From contig JBEEJZ010000175.1 of assembly GCA_041168905.1 (NCBI GenBank), positions 1 through 16,797 of the forward strand: a stretch of DNA of 16,797 nt, given 5' to 3'. A model generated the notes under the pieces. The model was not told where the DNA came from. It was given only the letters and a program-made list of their open reading frames with translations, and did no database searches. Made by a program: the position numbers and the translations under genes. Positions 1 to 7,526 of the stretch are shown piece by piece (position 1 is the stretch's first letter; each line of letters starts with the position of its first letter). The stretch is from JBEEJZ01 sp041168905. GTDB taxonomy: Bacteria > Pseudomonadota > Gammaproteobacteria > Burkholderiales > Burkholderiaceae_C.

Positions 1-23
1 CAGCGCACCGAAACGGGGATCAG

Positions 24-285
24 AAGAACGCATGTCTGAGCGCAGCGAGTTTGCGTTCTTCCCCCGGTTCGGGAGCAGCACAGGCTGCCCCGAAGCTGCA
101 GGCTTCGGGGTCGCAAACAGTAGGGTCGCCTTTCTTTGGCTTACTTTTCTTTGGCGAGCAAAGAAAAGTGAGGCGCTGCCGGGCGCCCCCCGGCTCCCGC
201 CCTTCGCAGAAGAAAAGAGCAGCTCGCCCGCCGGGGCGACATCCCGGCCTCTGCCCTTAGCAATAAGACAAAGCAAGTAACCGCC
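24..285. repeat. GC-rich intergenic repeat with five consecutive inverted repeats
   Basis: The gene-free left end is built from short perfect inverted repeats in a row: 9-bp arms at 24-32/52-60, 9-bp arms at 88-96/102-110 (CCCCGAAGC/GCTTCGGGG), 11-bp arms at 143-153/159-169 (ACTTTTCTTTG/CAAAGAAAAGT), 6-bp arms at 178-183/189-194 and 6-bp arms at 224-229/234-239. The central block resembles a sequence I recall as widely dispersed between genes in Comamonadaceae, but that is memory and not a search. Open frames across it are most likely accidental. Bases 1-39 could hold the last 12 codons of an upstream gene ending at TGA 37-39, but nothing supports this. I see no gene or convincing promoter in 286-399, only the bktB ribosome binding site near its end. 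The repeat boundaries are approximate. Confidence 0.6.
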
Positions 286-399
286 ACCGGGCGCCGCCGG
301 CCTCATCCCTGATCAAGGCCATCCCCTCCTCCGTAAGGTGCCTGCAAACCTTGTGCGCCACAGTCAGGGTCTCACTTACCACTATTCGAGGAGATTTTC

Positions 400-1584
400 A
401 TGAGCCGTGAAGTTGTTGTTGTCAGCGGTGTGCGCACCGCCATTGGTACCTACGGCGGCAGCCTGAAGGACATTGCGCCTACCGAGCTGGCCGCCACCGT
501 GGTGCGCGAGTCGCTGGCACGCGCCAATGTGGACGGCAAGGACGTCGGCCATGTGGTGTTTGGTCATGTGGTCAACACCGAGCCCAAAGACATGTACCTG
601 TCCCGCGTGGCGGCCATCAATGGTGGTTGCGGCGAAGGCACGCCGGCTTTCAACGTGAACCGCCTGTGCGGCTCGGGCCTGCAGGCGATCGTGAATGCCA
701 GCCAGAGCATTTTGCTGGGCGACACCGACATTGCCATTGGTGGCGGCGCCGAGAACATGAGCCGTGGCCCCTATGCCAGCCTGACCGGCCGCTGGGGTGC
801 CCGCATGGGTGACACCAAGATGGTCGACATGGTGGTGGGTGCCCTGCACGATCCCTTCCACACCATCCACATGGGCGTGACCGCCGAGAACGTGGCCGCC
901 AAGTTTGGCATCACCCGCGAGATGCAGGACGCCTTGGCCGTGGAAAGCCACAACCGTGCACAGCGCGCCATCGAAGCCGGCTACTTCAAGGATCAGATCG
1001 TGCCGATCACCCTGAAGAGCAAAAAAGGCGACGTGGCCTACGCGACCGACGAGCACTACCGTCCCAACTGCTCCCTGGCCGACATGGCCAAGCTCAAGCC
1101 TGTGTTCATCAAGGAAAACGGCACCGTGACCGCTGGCAATGCCTCTGGCATCAACGACGCTGCTGCTGCCGTGGTGCTGATGGAAGCCGGTGCTGCCAAG
1201 GCGCGCGGTGCCAAGCCCCTGGCCCGCCTGGTGGGTTATGCCCACACCGGTCTGGACCCCAAGATCATGGGCGTGGGCCCGATCTCGGCTACCCAGGCGG
1301 TGCTGAAGAAAACCGGCCTGAGCGTGAACGATCTGGACGTGATCGAAGCCAACGAAGCCTTCGCTGCGCAGGCCTGCGCTGTGACCCGCGAGCTGGGCCT
1401 GGATCCGGCCAAGGTCAACCCCAACGGTTCAGGCATTTCGCTGGGTCACCCCATCGGTGCCACCGGCGCTCTCATCACGGTGAAAGCCCTGTACGAGCTG
1501 CAGCGTGTGAACGGCCGCTACGCCCTGGTGACCATGTGCATCGGCGGCGGCCAGGGTATCGCCGCCATTTTTGAACGCATGTAA
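400..1584 (+). CDS. bktB: Beta-ketothiolase / acetyl-CoA C-acyltransferase (BktB type)
   Basis: This is a 394-residue thiolase that condenses or cleaves acyl-CoA and acetyl-CoA, a cytoplasmic step in short-chain fatty acid and polyhydroxyalkanoate metabolism. The family's catalytic residues are all in place: nucleophilic Cys90 in NRLCGSG, His350 in GHPIGATG and Cys380 in CIGGGQG. Length and sequence closely follow Cupriavidus necator BktB as I remember it, including the opening REVVVVSGVRTAIGT and the ending GIAAIFER. The ATG at 400 is preceded by GAGGAG at 388-393. A P-loop kinase gene follows 14 nt after the stop, so the two may share a transcript. No phaC, phaB or phaR gene is adjacent, so a role in PHA synthesis rather than beta-oxidation cannot be decided. 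PhaA/AtoB-type acetoacetyl-CoA thiolase is the alternative name. Confidence 0.93.
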   Translation: MSREVVVVSGVRTAIGTYGGSLKDIAPTELAATVVRESLARANVDGKDVGHVVFGHVVNTEPKDMYLSRVAAINGGCGEGTPAFNVNRLCGSGLQAIVNASQSILLGDTDIAIGGGAENMSRGPYASLTGRWGARMGDTKMVDMVVGALHDPFHTIHMGVTAENVAAKFGITREMQDALAVESHNRAQRAIEAGYFKDQIVPITLKSKKGDVAYATDEHYRPNCSLADMAKLKPVFIKENGTVTAGNASGINDAAAAVVLMEAGAAKARGAKPLARLVGYAHTGLDPKIMGVGPISATQAVLKKTGLSVNDLDVIEANEAFAAQACAVTRELGLDPAKVNPNGSGISLGHPIGATGALITVKALYELQRVNGRYALVTMCIGGGQGIAAIFERM

Positions 1585-1598
1585 TACTGCGTTTAACC

Positions 1599-2243
1599 AT
1601 GACGCAATCCGGGCCGCTTATCACACTCACCTTTGATCAGGCGGCCCAGCGGTTGCGGCAGCTCTTGCAACGCGAATCACGAAGCATTGTGGGCATCATC
1701 GGCCCCCCCGGGGCGGGCAAGTCCACCCTGTCGCTGCGGCTGCAGGCACTGCACCCCGAGCAGTCGCAAATCGTGCCCATGGATGGCTACCACCTGGCCA
1801 ACGTGGAGCTGGCCCGCCTGGGCCGCGCCGGCCGCAAGGGTGCCCCCGACACCTTTGACAGCTACGGCTATGTGTCGCTGCTCAAGCGCCTGCGCCAGCA
1901 GGCCCCCGACGAAACGGTGTACGCGCCCGAGTTTCGCCGCGAAATCGAGGAGCCTGTAGCTGGCGCCATTCCGATTTTTTCGCACGCCAAACTCCTGATT
2001 GCCGAGGGCAACTACCTGGCCCTGGACCAGGGCGGCTGGAGCCATGTGGCCGCGCTGCTCGATGAAATCTGGTACGTGCAGGTGGACCCTGCGCTGCGTC
2101 TGGAGCGTCTGGTGGCCCGACACATGCAGTTTGGCCGCAGCCGCCAGGCCGCCGAAGAGTGGGTTCAAGGCACTGATGAGCCCAACGCCCGCCTGATTGA
2201 ATCCACCCTGGGTCGGGTGAATTTCAAGGTGCAGGCGGACTAG
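1599..2243 (+). CDS. Nucleoside/nucleotide kinase family P-loop protein
   Basis: This 214-residue protein belongs to the uridine kinase / pantothenate kinase / phosphoribulokinase-like P-loop group. It has a Walker A motif GPPGAGKS at residues 35-42, an acidic MDGYHL motif at 61-66 and GAPDTFD at 81-87. The last two are characteristic of the group and contain the likely catalytic Asp62 and a substrate-side loop. RLERLVARHM around 164-173 resembles the lid region. The true substrate cannot be read from sequence; pantothenate, a nucleoside or a sugar are possible, and related proteins are often annotated fructose/nucleoside kinase-like. It starts 14 nt after the bktB stop and probably depends on the same transcript. 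The ribosome binding site is weak. No terminator hairpin is obvious between its stop and the aapJ promoter. Confidence 0.8.
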   Translation: MTQSGPLITLTFDQAAQRLRQLLQRESRSIVGIIGPPGAGKSTLSLRLQALHPEQSQIVPMDGYHLANVELARLGRAGRKGAPDTFDSYGYVSLLKRLRQQAPDETVYAPEFRREIEEPVAGAIPIFSHAKLLIAEGNYLALDQGGWSHVAALLDEIWYVQVDPALRLERLVARHMQFGRSRQAAEEWVQGTDEPNARLIESTLGRVNFKVQAD

Positions 2244-2326
2244 GCACGCCTTTTACCCGCCAGATAAGTCGTTCGCACTGAACCTCGGGTCTACTGAGAG
2301 ACTCCAGGCCGCCTGAGTGCGCATTT

Positions 2327-2343
2327 TTGGCACGCACCTTGCG
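2327..2343 (+). promoter_or_regulatory. Sigma-54 (RpoN) -24/-12 promoter for aapJQMP
   Basis: TGGCACG at 2328-2334, four bases, then TTGC at 2339-2342 matches all eleven core positions of the sigma-54 consensus TGGCACG-N4-TTGC. GG (2329-2330) and GC (2341-2342) are separated by exactly 10 bases. The predicted transcription start is near 2354, leaving a leader of about 149 nt before aapJ. Such promoters need an enhancer-binding activator; NtrC or an AauR-like regulator is plausible for an amino acid importer. A split dyad GCACT (2275-2279) / AGTGC (2316-2320) lies upstream, but it is not a recognised NtrC site. Confidence 0.82.
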
Positions 2344-2502
2344 TAAAAAACCGGCCTGCTTGCCGGGCACCCCCCGTATAAACCCGTAGGCGACTTGGCC
2401 ATGAGCGGGCCTATCATGCGGGCTCAGTCACTGGCGGACGAAATTCCGCTTGTGTCCGAATAAAAACGGTTCCTGTTCATTCGACTCCCTGGAGAAAACT
2501 TG

Positions 2503-3537
2503 ATGATCAACAAACATTTCAAACTGGCTGCGGCCACCCTGGCAGCCTTGGGCGCGGTGATGGCCATGCCTGCGCACGCTGGCAAAACCCTGGATGCCAT
2601 CAAGGCACGGGGGCAAGTGGTGTGCGGCGTGAACACCGGCCTGGCAGGTTTCAGTGCAGCCGACTCCAGTGGTGTGTGGACCGGCATGGACGTGGACGTT
2701 TGCCGCGCCGTTGCAGCAGCCACCCTGGGTGATGGCGACAAAGTCAAATACGTGCCCTTGAACGCACAGGCCCGTTTCACCGCCTTGCAGTCTGGCGAAG
2801 TGGACGTGCTGTCGCGCAACACCACCTTCACCCTGACGCGCGATGCCTCTCTGGGTCTGAGCCAGACCGCCGTGACTTACTACGATGGCCAGGGCTTTAT
2901 GGTTCCCGTCAAGAGCAAGCTCAAGAGCGCCAAGCAGCTCAAGGGCCAGACCGTGTGCGTGCAGTCCGGTACCACCACTGAAAAGAACCTGACCGACTTC
3001 TCCAAGGCCAACGGCCTGAACATCAAGCCCATCGTGTTTGAAAAGCTGGAGGCCGCGGAGGGCGCTTACTTCTCTGGCCGTTGCGTGGCCTACACCACCG
3101 ATGCTTCCGGCCTGGCGTCCACCCGTAACAAGGTCGCGAAGAACCCTGCCGATCACATGATCCTGCCTGAGCTGATCTCCAAGGAACCCCTGGGCCCGAT
3201 GGTTCGCCGTGGCGATGACGAGTGGACTGCCATCGTGAGGTGGACGGTGTATGGTCTGTTGGAAGCCGAAGAGGCTGGCGTGACAGCTGCGAACGTGGAC
3301 GAACTCAAAACCAGCAGTGCAGATCCTGTGATTGGCCGCCTGCTGGGTTCCAAGGAAGACACCGGCAAATTGCTGGGTCTGGACAAGGAATGGCTGGCTC
3401 GCGCCGTCAAGACCACCGGTAACTACGGAGAAATCTTCGAGCGCAATGTGGGCCCCAAGTCTCCCCTGCAATTGCCACGCGGCTTGAATAACCTGTGGAA
3501 CAAGGGTGGCGTGCAATACGCGCCTCCGGTCCGTTGA
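2503..3537 (+). CDS. aapJ: General L-amino acid ABC transporter, periplasmic binding protein
   Basis: This is the periplasmic solute-binding protein of a polar/general amino acid importer of the PAAT family. The 344-residue product starts with a Sec signal peptide: Lys-containing n-region, Ala/Leu-rich core and likely cleavage after AHA at residue 26. The mature part carries AapJ hallmarks such as VVCGVNTGLAGFS, VDVLSRNTTFTLTRD and a C-terminal NNLWNKGGVQYAPPVR. The ATG at 2503 is preferred because GGAG at 2491-2494 sits 8 nt upstream; an in-frame TTG at 2500 would add one residue. Binding specificity (glutamate, aspartate or broad) cannot be decided. It is first in the operon behind a sigma-54 promoter, and a strong stem-loop lies between its stop and aapQ, the usual arrangement for making binding protein in excess over permease. 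Confidence 0.93.
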   Translation: MINKHFKLAAATLAALGAVMAMPAHAGKTLDAIKARGQVVCGVNTGLAGFSAADSSGVWTGMDVDVCRAVAAATLGDGDKVKYVPLNAQARFTALQSGEVDVLSRNTTFTLTRDASLGLSQTAVTYYDGQGFMVPVKSKLKSAKQLKGQTVCVQSGTTTEKNLTDFSKANGLNIKPIVFEKLEAAEGAYFSGRCVAYTTDASGLASTRNKVAKNPADHMILPELISKEPLGPMVRRGDDEWTAIVRWTVYGLLEAEEAGVTAANVDELKTSSADPVIGRLLGSKEDTGKLLGLDKEWLARAVKTTGNYGEIFERNVGPKSPLQLPRGLNNLWNKGGVQYAPPVR

Positions 3538-3577
3538 TGGCGACTAGCGGCGTGCTGTAAATCGGCATGACGCACCG

Positions 3578-3615
3578 GAAAAGGGCAGCCGCATACGCCA
3601 TGCGCTGCCCTTTTC
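3578..3615 (+). promoter_or_regulatory. Intercistronic stem-loop between aapJ and aapQ
   Basis: GAAAAGGGCAG at 3578-3588 pairs with CTGCCCTTTTC at 3605-3615, and CGCAT at 3590-3594 pairs with ATGCG at 3600-3604. This gives a 16-bp stem with one bulged C (3589) and a 5-nt loop. No run of T longer than the TTTT within the stem follows directly, so partial termination or 3'-end protection of the aapJ message is more likely than full termination. A role in lowering permease expression relative to AapJ is inference. Confidence 0.75.
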
Positions 3616-3653
3616 AATTGACGTGAGTTTTTCAAGCGACACCCAGATCTGCC

Positions 3654-4829
3654 ATGTCCACACCCTCCTCCCCTCCCAAAAAGTCCTGGTCCTGGCGCAG
3701 TCAGGCCTTTCGCGGACTGCTGTACCAGGCGATTGCCATCGTGGTGGTACTGGCAACCGTTCTGTACCTGGCCCACAACACAACCACCAACATGAAGTTG
3801 CGTGGCATCCAAAGTGGTTTTGACTTTCTGTCCAACCCGGCCGGCTTTGACATCGGAGAAAGTTTTTTTGCCTTCGACTCGGGTGAGTCTTACTGGGGGG
3901 CCTACCTGGTGGGTTTTGTCAACACCCTGCGTGTAGCGGTGGTGGGCATCATCCTCACCACGCTACTGGGCACCTTGATTGGGGTGGGCCGTTTCTCGCG
4001 CAACGCGCTGATTCGTGGCCTGTGTGCGGCTTATGTCGAGTTTTTTCGCAACATTCCGGTTCTGCTGCAGTTGCTGATGTGGTACCTGATGTTCACCGAG
4101 GTCCTGCCGGCTTCCAACGAACCCTGGGTGCTGGGCCCATTCTTCTTGAGCAAGGGGGGTATCAATTTCCCGATTCCTGAATGGGCGAGCGGCCACGCAT
4201 GGGCTGCCTGGGGTCTGCTGGCAGGATTCGGGGCTGCCTGGGGCTACCGTGCCTACGCCCGCAAAACGTTCGAACAGACCGGCAAGGCCAAAAGCATGGT
4301 GCTGGCACCCTTGTTCATCGTGCTGGGCTTGGGTGTGGTTGGCTGGTTGCTGGGCGGCGCGCCCACGGCGCTGAACATGCCCGTGCAGGGCGAATTCGCC
4401 ATCGAATACGGTGGTGCACTGACCCCTGAATATTTATCGGTGCTGCTGGGCCTGACCATTTACACCGCCGCTTTCGTATCTGAGGTGGTGCGTGGCGGCA
4501 TCCAGTCGGTGGCCTTGGGCCAATCCGAAGCCGCCGCAGCCCTGGGCCTGAGCCGTGGTCAAACCATGCGTCTGGTGATGCTGCCGCAAGCCCTGCGCGT
4601 CATCATTCCGCCGGTGACCAACCAGTACCTGAACCTGACCAAGAACTCCTCACTGGCGGTGGCCATCGGTTATCCGGACGTGGTGTCGATTGCCAACACT
4701 GCCATCAACCAAACCGGCCGTGCCGTGGAGTGCATTGCCATCATCATGCTGGTGTACCTGAGCACATCGCTGTTCACTTCCATCACCATGAATTGGTACA
4801 ACACTCGCTCTGCCATCAAAGAACGCTGA
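3654..4829 (+). CDS. aapQ: General L-amino acid ABC transporter, permease AapQ
   Basis: This 391-residue inner-membrane permease of the histidine/glutamate (HisM/GlnP) type forms the translocation channel with AapM. A hydrophobic segment at about 21-40 is followed by a region containing FRNIPVLLQLLMWY (131-144), typical of amino acid permeases. A family-typical long insertion around 150-250 then precedes the EAA loop at about 292-314 (SEAAAALGLSRGQ...LPQALR), which docks on the ATPase AapP. Length and the extra transmembrane segments fit AapQ rather than the shorter HisQ/GltJ. The ATG at 3654 has only a weak ribosome binding site, and together with the preceding hairpin this predicts lower expression than aapJ. 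aapM begins 9 nt after its stop. Confidence 0.91.
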   Translation: MSTPSSPPKKSWSWRSQAFRGLLYQAIAIVVVLATVLYLAHNTTTNMKLRGIQSGFDFLSNPAGFDIGESFFAFDSGESYWGAYLVGFVNTLRVAVVGIILTTLLGTLIGVGRFSRNALIRGLCAAYVEFFRNIPVLLQLLMWYLMFTEVLPASNEPWVLGPFFLSKGGINFPIPEWASGHAWAAWGLLAGFGAAWGYRAYARKTFEQTGKAKSMVLAPLFIVLGLGVVGWLLGGAPTALNMPVQGEFAIEYGGALTPEYLSVLLGLTIYTAAFVSEVVRGGIQSVALGQSEAAAALGLSRGQTMRLVMLPQALRVIIPPVTNQYLNLTKNSSLAVAIGYPDVVSIANTAINQTGRAVECIAIIMLVYLSTSLFTSITMNWYNTRSAIKER

Positions 4830-4838
4830 GGCCTACCC

Positions 4839-5942
4839 ATGAGCGCAACAAGTTTTCAAGTGATTCCCGCCCGCCCGGCTCCGGTCAAAACCGAAGGTGC
4901 CGTCGCGTGGATCCGCAGCAATCTGTTCGGCAGCTGGCCCACCACGCTGGGCACCTTGCTGGTGGGGGCCATCCTGCTTTACATCCTGCCGCCACTCTTC
5001 GGCTGGGCATTGTTCGACGCCAAGTGGGCCGCCAACTCGGATGCATGCCATGCGGACCGGGCCGGCGCCTGCTGGGGTGTGGTGACGGAGAAGTTCCGCA
5101 TCATCATCTTTGGTCGCTACCCTTTTGAGGAGCAGTGGCGACCCTTGGTGTCGGCCGCCTTGCTGTGCGGCCTGTTGGTCGCCAGCTGCATGCGCATGTT
5201 CTGGAAAGCCTGGCTGGGTTTGGCCTGGCTACTGGTGCTGGGTTTCTTCTTTGTGGTGATGTACGGTGGCGTACTGGGACTCTCCCGGGTCGAGACCGAC
5301 CGTTGGGGCGGCCTGCCGCTAACCTTGCTGCTGTCCTCGCTGTCGATGGCGATGGCGTTTCCGCTGGCTCTCCTGATTGCGCTGGGCCGCCGCTCCAAGC
5401 TGCCCGCCATCAAGACCTTCTGCACGATTTATGTGGAGCTGATTCGCGGCGTGCCGCTGATCTCGGTCCTGTTCATGGCGTCCTTCATGTTTCCGCTGCT
5501 GATGCCTCAGGGCTTCAATATCGATGTGTTGGTGCGGGTGCTGGCCGGTATCACGCTGTTTGCAGCGGCTTACATGGCCGAGGTGATCCGAGGCGGCCTG
5601 CAGGCCGTGCCCAAGGGCCAGATCGAAGCAGCGGCCACCCTGGGCCTGAGCTTCTGGCAGACCCAGCGCAAGATCGTGCTGCCGCAAGCCCTGGCCATGG
5701 TGGTGCCCGGCATCATGAACAACTTCATCTCCACCTTCAAGGACACCTCACTGGTGACCATCGTGAGCCTGTACGAGTTGACCGGTGCCATGAGTCTGGC
5801 ACTGAACTCTGACTCCGACTGGCGACCCTTCAAGATTGAAGGCTACATCTTCATTGCACTCATCTATTTTGCGTTCTGCTTCTCCATGTCGCGCTACAGC
5901 CTCTGGATTGAAAAGCAGGTCAACAAAAGCAAACTCCGCTAA
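4839..5942 (+). CDS. aapM: General L-amino acid ABC transporter, permease AapM
   Basis: This 367-residue inner-membrane permease is the partner of AapQ. A first membrane segment lies at about 37-57, followed by a periplasmic stretch with two cysteines in DACHADRAGACWGVV (68-82) that is characteristic of AapM. Several hydrophobic segments follow (about 103-145 and 158-182), then ELIRGVPLISVLFMASFM (200-217) and the EAA loop at about 263-285 (EAAATLGLSFWQ...LPQAL). The gene is 9 nt downstream of aapQ and 9 nt upstream of aapP, so translation is probably coupled. The assignment rests on length, the cysteine-containing loop and operon position; the general permease family is certain. Confidence 0.92.
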   Translation: MSATSFQVIPARPAPVKTEGAVAWIRSNLFGSWPTTLGTLLVGAILLYILPPLFGWALFDAKWAANSDACHADRAGACWGVVTEKFRIIIFGRYPFEEQWRPLVSAALLCGLLVASCMRMFWKAWLGLAWLLVLGFFFVVMYGGVLGLSRVETDRWGGLPLTLLLSSLSMAMAFPLALLIALGRRSKLPAIKTFCTIYVELIRGVPLISVLFMASFMFPLLMPQGFNIDVLVRVLAGITLFAAAYMAEVIRGGLQAVPKGQIEAAATLGLSFWQTQRKIVLPQALAMVVPGIMNNFISTFKDTSLVTIVSLYELTGAMSLALNSDSDWRPFKIEGYIFIALIYFAFCFSMSRYSLWIEKQVNKSKLR

Positions 5943-5951
5943 GGAAAGAAC

Positions 5952-6695
5952 ATGTCTGAACCCATCATCACCTTCAACAAAGTCAACAAGTGGTACGGCA
6001 ACAACTTTCATGTGCTGCGCGACATCGACCTGACCGTGACCAAAGGCGAGCGCATTGTGATTTGCGGCCCCTCGGGCTCGGGTAAATCCACGCTGATCCG
6101 CTGCATCAACCGGCTGGAAGAGCATCAGCAGGGAAGCCTGATCGTTGACGGCGTCGAACTGACCGACGACGTCAAGGCCATTGACGATGTACGCAAAAAA
6201 GTAGGCATGGTGTTCCAGCAGTTCAACCTGTTTCCACACCTCACCGTGCTGGAAAACCTGACGCTGTCGCCCATGTGGGTGGGCAAGATGCCTAAAAAGG
6301 AAGCCGAAGAAAAAGCCATGCAGCAGCTGGAGCGTGTGCGCATTGCCAACCAGGCCAGCAAGTACCCGCTGCAGCTCTCGGGCGGTCAGCAGCAGCGCGT
6401 AGCCATTGCCCGCGCGCTGTGCCTCAAGCCCAAAATCATGCTGTTTGATGAGCCCACGTCGGCGCTGGACCCGGAAATGATCAAGGAAGTGCTGGACGTG
6501 ATGATCGAGATGGCCAGCCAGGGCATCACCATGATCTGTGTCACGCACGAGATGGGTTTTGCCAAGGCCGTGGCCGACCGGGTTATCTTCATGGACCAGG
6601 GCCAGATCGTGGAGCAAAACACGCCCCACGAGTTCTTCAATAACCCGCAAAACGAACGCAGCCGGGACTTCCTGTCCAAGATATTGGGGCATTGA
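5952..6695 (+). CDS. aapP: General L-amino acid ABC transporter, ATP-binding protein
   Basis: This 247-residue ATPase energises the Aap importer from the cytoplasmic face. Walker A GPSGSGKS is at 39-46, the Q-loop in VFQQFNLFPH at about 87-96, the signature LSGGQQQR at 142-149, Walker B IMLFDEP at 162-168, the D-loop SALD next to it and the H-loop His199 in VTHEMGFA. All functional motifs are intact, and the length is normal for GlnQ/HisP-type polar amino acid ATPases. AAGGAAAG just before the ATG gives a good ribosome binding site. It is the last gene of the operon and is followed by a strong bidirectional terminator. Confidence 0.94.
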   Translation: MSEPIITFNKVNKWYGNNFHVLRDIDLTVTKGERIVICGPSGSGKSTLIRCINRLEEHQQGSLIVDGVELTDDVKAIDDVRKKVGMVFQQFNLFPHLTVLENLTLSPMWVGKMPKKEAEEKAMQQLERVRIANQASKYPLQLSGGQQQRVAIARALCLKPKIMLFDEPTSALDPEMIKEVLDVMIEMASQGITMICVTHEMGFAKAVADRVIFMDQGQIVEQNTPHEFFNNPQNERSRDFLSKILGH

Positions 6696-6733
6696 CTCCT
6701 GGGCCCCACGCGCCCGTGGAGCGCTAGAGACGC

Positions 6734-6769
6734 AAAAAAGCCGCCTGGGGCAAACCCGGCGGCTTTTTT
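6734..6769. terminator. Bidirectional rho-independent terminator between aapP and livF
   Basis: AAAAAAGCCGCC at 6734-6745 pairs perfectly with GGCGGCTTTTTT at 6758-6769, and the inner GGG/CCC can extend the stem. The T run ends the top strand and the A run gives a T run on the bottom strand. The hairpin can therefore stop both convergent operons, aapJQMP and livHMGF. The livF stop codon lies only 14 nt beyond it. Confidence 0.93.
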
Positions 6770-6782
6770 CTTGTTGTGACGT

Positions 6783-7499
6783 TCACTCGCCCAGATACGC
6801 GGCGCGCACCTTGGGATCATTCAGCATCTCTTTGGCATCGCCCGTCATGGTGACCAGGCCGGACTCCATCACATAGCCACGGTTGGCAATGCTCAGGGCG
6901 CGGCTGGCGTTTTGCTCCACCAGCAGCACGGTCACGCCTTGGGCATAAACGTCCTTCACCACCTCAAAGATCTTGTCCACCATGATGGGCGAGAGGCCCA
7001 TGGACGGTTCATCCAGCAACAGGACCTTGGGCCGGCTCATCAGGGCACGGCCCATGGCCAGCATCTGCTGCTCGCCACCCGACATGGTGCCAGCGAGCTG
7101 ATCCTTGCGTTCGCGCAGGCGCGGGAAGATGGTGAACATCTTTTCGATGTCGGCCTCGATGCCATCCTTGTCGTCCCGGATGTAGGCACCCATCTGCAGG
7201 TTTTCGGTGATGGTCATGCGGGTGAACACGCCACGTCCTTCCGGCACCATGGCCAGGCCTTGCTTGACCAAGTCCCAAGGCCCCTGCCCCTTGATGCTTT
7301 TGCCCAGGTACTCGATGTCGCCGGCATTGATGGGCAAGGTGCCCGTGATGGCCTTCATCGTGGTGGTTTTGCCGGCGCCGTTGGAGCCGATCAGCGAGAC
7401 CAGCTCGCCCTCGCGCACTTCAAAATCGACGCCCTTGACGGCCTGAATACCACCGTAGGCGACCTTGAGACCGGAAACTTTTAACAGTGCTGTTGCCAT
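6783..7499 (-). CDS. livF: Branched-chain amino acid ABC transporter, ATP-binding protein LivF
   Basis: This 238-residue ABC ATPase is one of the two motors of the Liv (HAAT family) importer. Walker A GSNGAGKT is at 38-45, the Q-loop region MVPEGRGVF at 84-92 is typical of LivF, the signature MSGGEQQM is at 139-146 and Walker B VLLLDEP is at 159-165. The family's VEQN stands where a classical H-loop would be, and the C-terminus is VRAAYLGE. On the minus strand AGAGGA precedes the ATG. It is last in the livHMGF operon, with a 27-nt gap from livG, and ends close to the shared terminator. The substrate class may be leucine/isoleucine/valine or other hydrophobic amino acids or amides; urea-type paralogues differ, but exact specificity cannot be read here. 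Confidence 0.93.
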   Translation of the reverse strand: MATALLKVSGLKVAYGGIQAVKGVDFEVREGELVSLIGSNGAGKTTTMKAITGTLPINAGDIEYLGKSIKGQGPWDLVKQGLAMVPEGRGVFTRMTITENLQMGAYIRDDKDGIEADIEKMFTIFPRLRERKDQLAGTMSGGEQQMLAMGRALMSRPKVLLLDEPSMGLSPIMVDKIFEVVKDVYAQGVTVLLVEQNASRALSIANRGYVMESGLVTMTGDAKEMLNDPKVRAAYLGE

Positions 7500-7526
7500 G
7501 CTGTGTGTCCTCTTGTTCTGCTGGGC

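Noticed and set aside
32..280. 82-residue open frame across the intergenic repeat
   Set aside because: It lies entirely on the inverted-repeat block, has no ribosome binding site or recognisable domain, and other frames are open too.
2275..2320. GCACT / AGTGC split dyad as an NtrC enhancer for aapJ
   Set aside because: The half-sites are about 40 bp apart rather than forming one compact site, and lie close to the promoter; kept only as a remark.
2428..3516. 362-residue open frame antisense to aapJ, and similar long antisense frames over bktB, ftsK, livG and livH
   Set aside because: These are mirror frames of GC-rich coding sequence, rich in His, Gly and Gln, with no family resemblance; the opposite strand encodes clear proteins.
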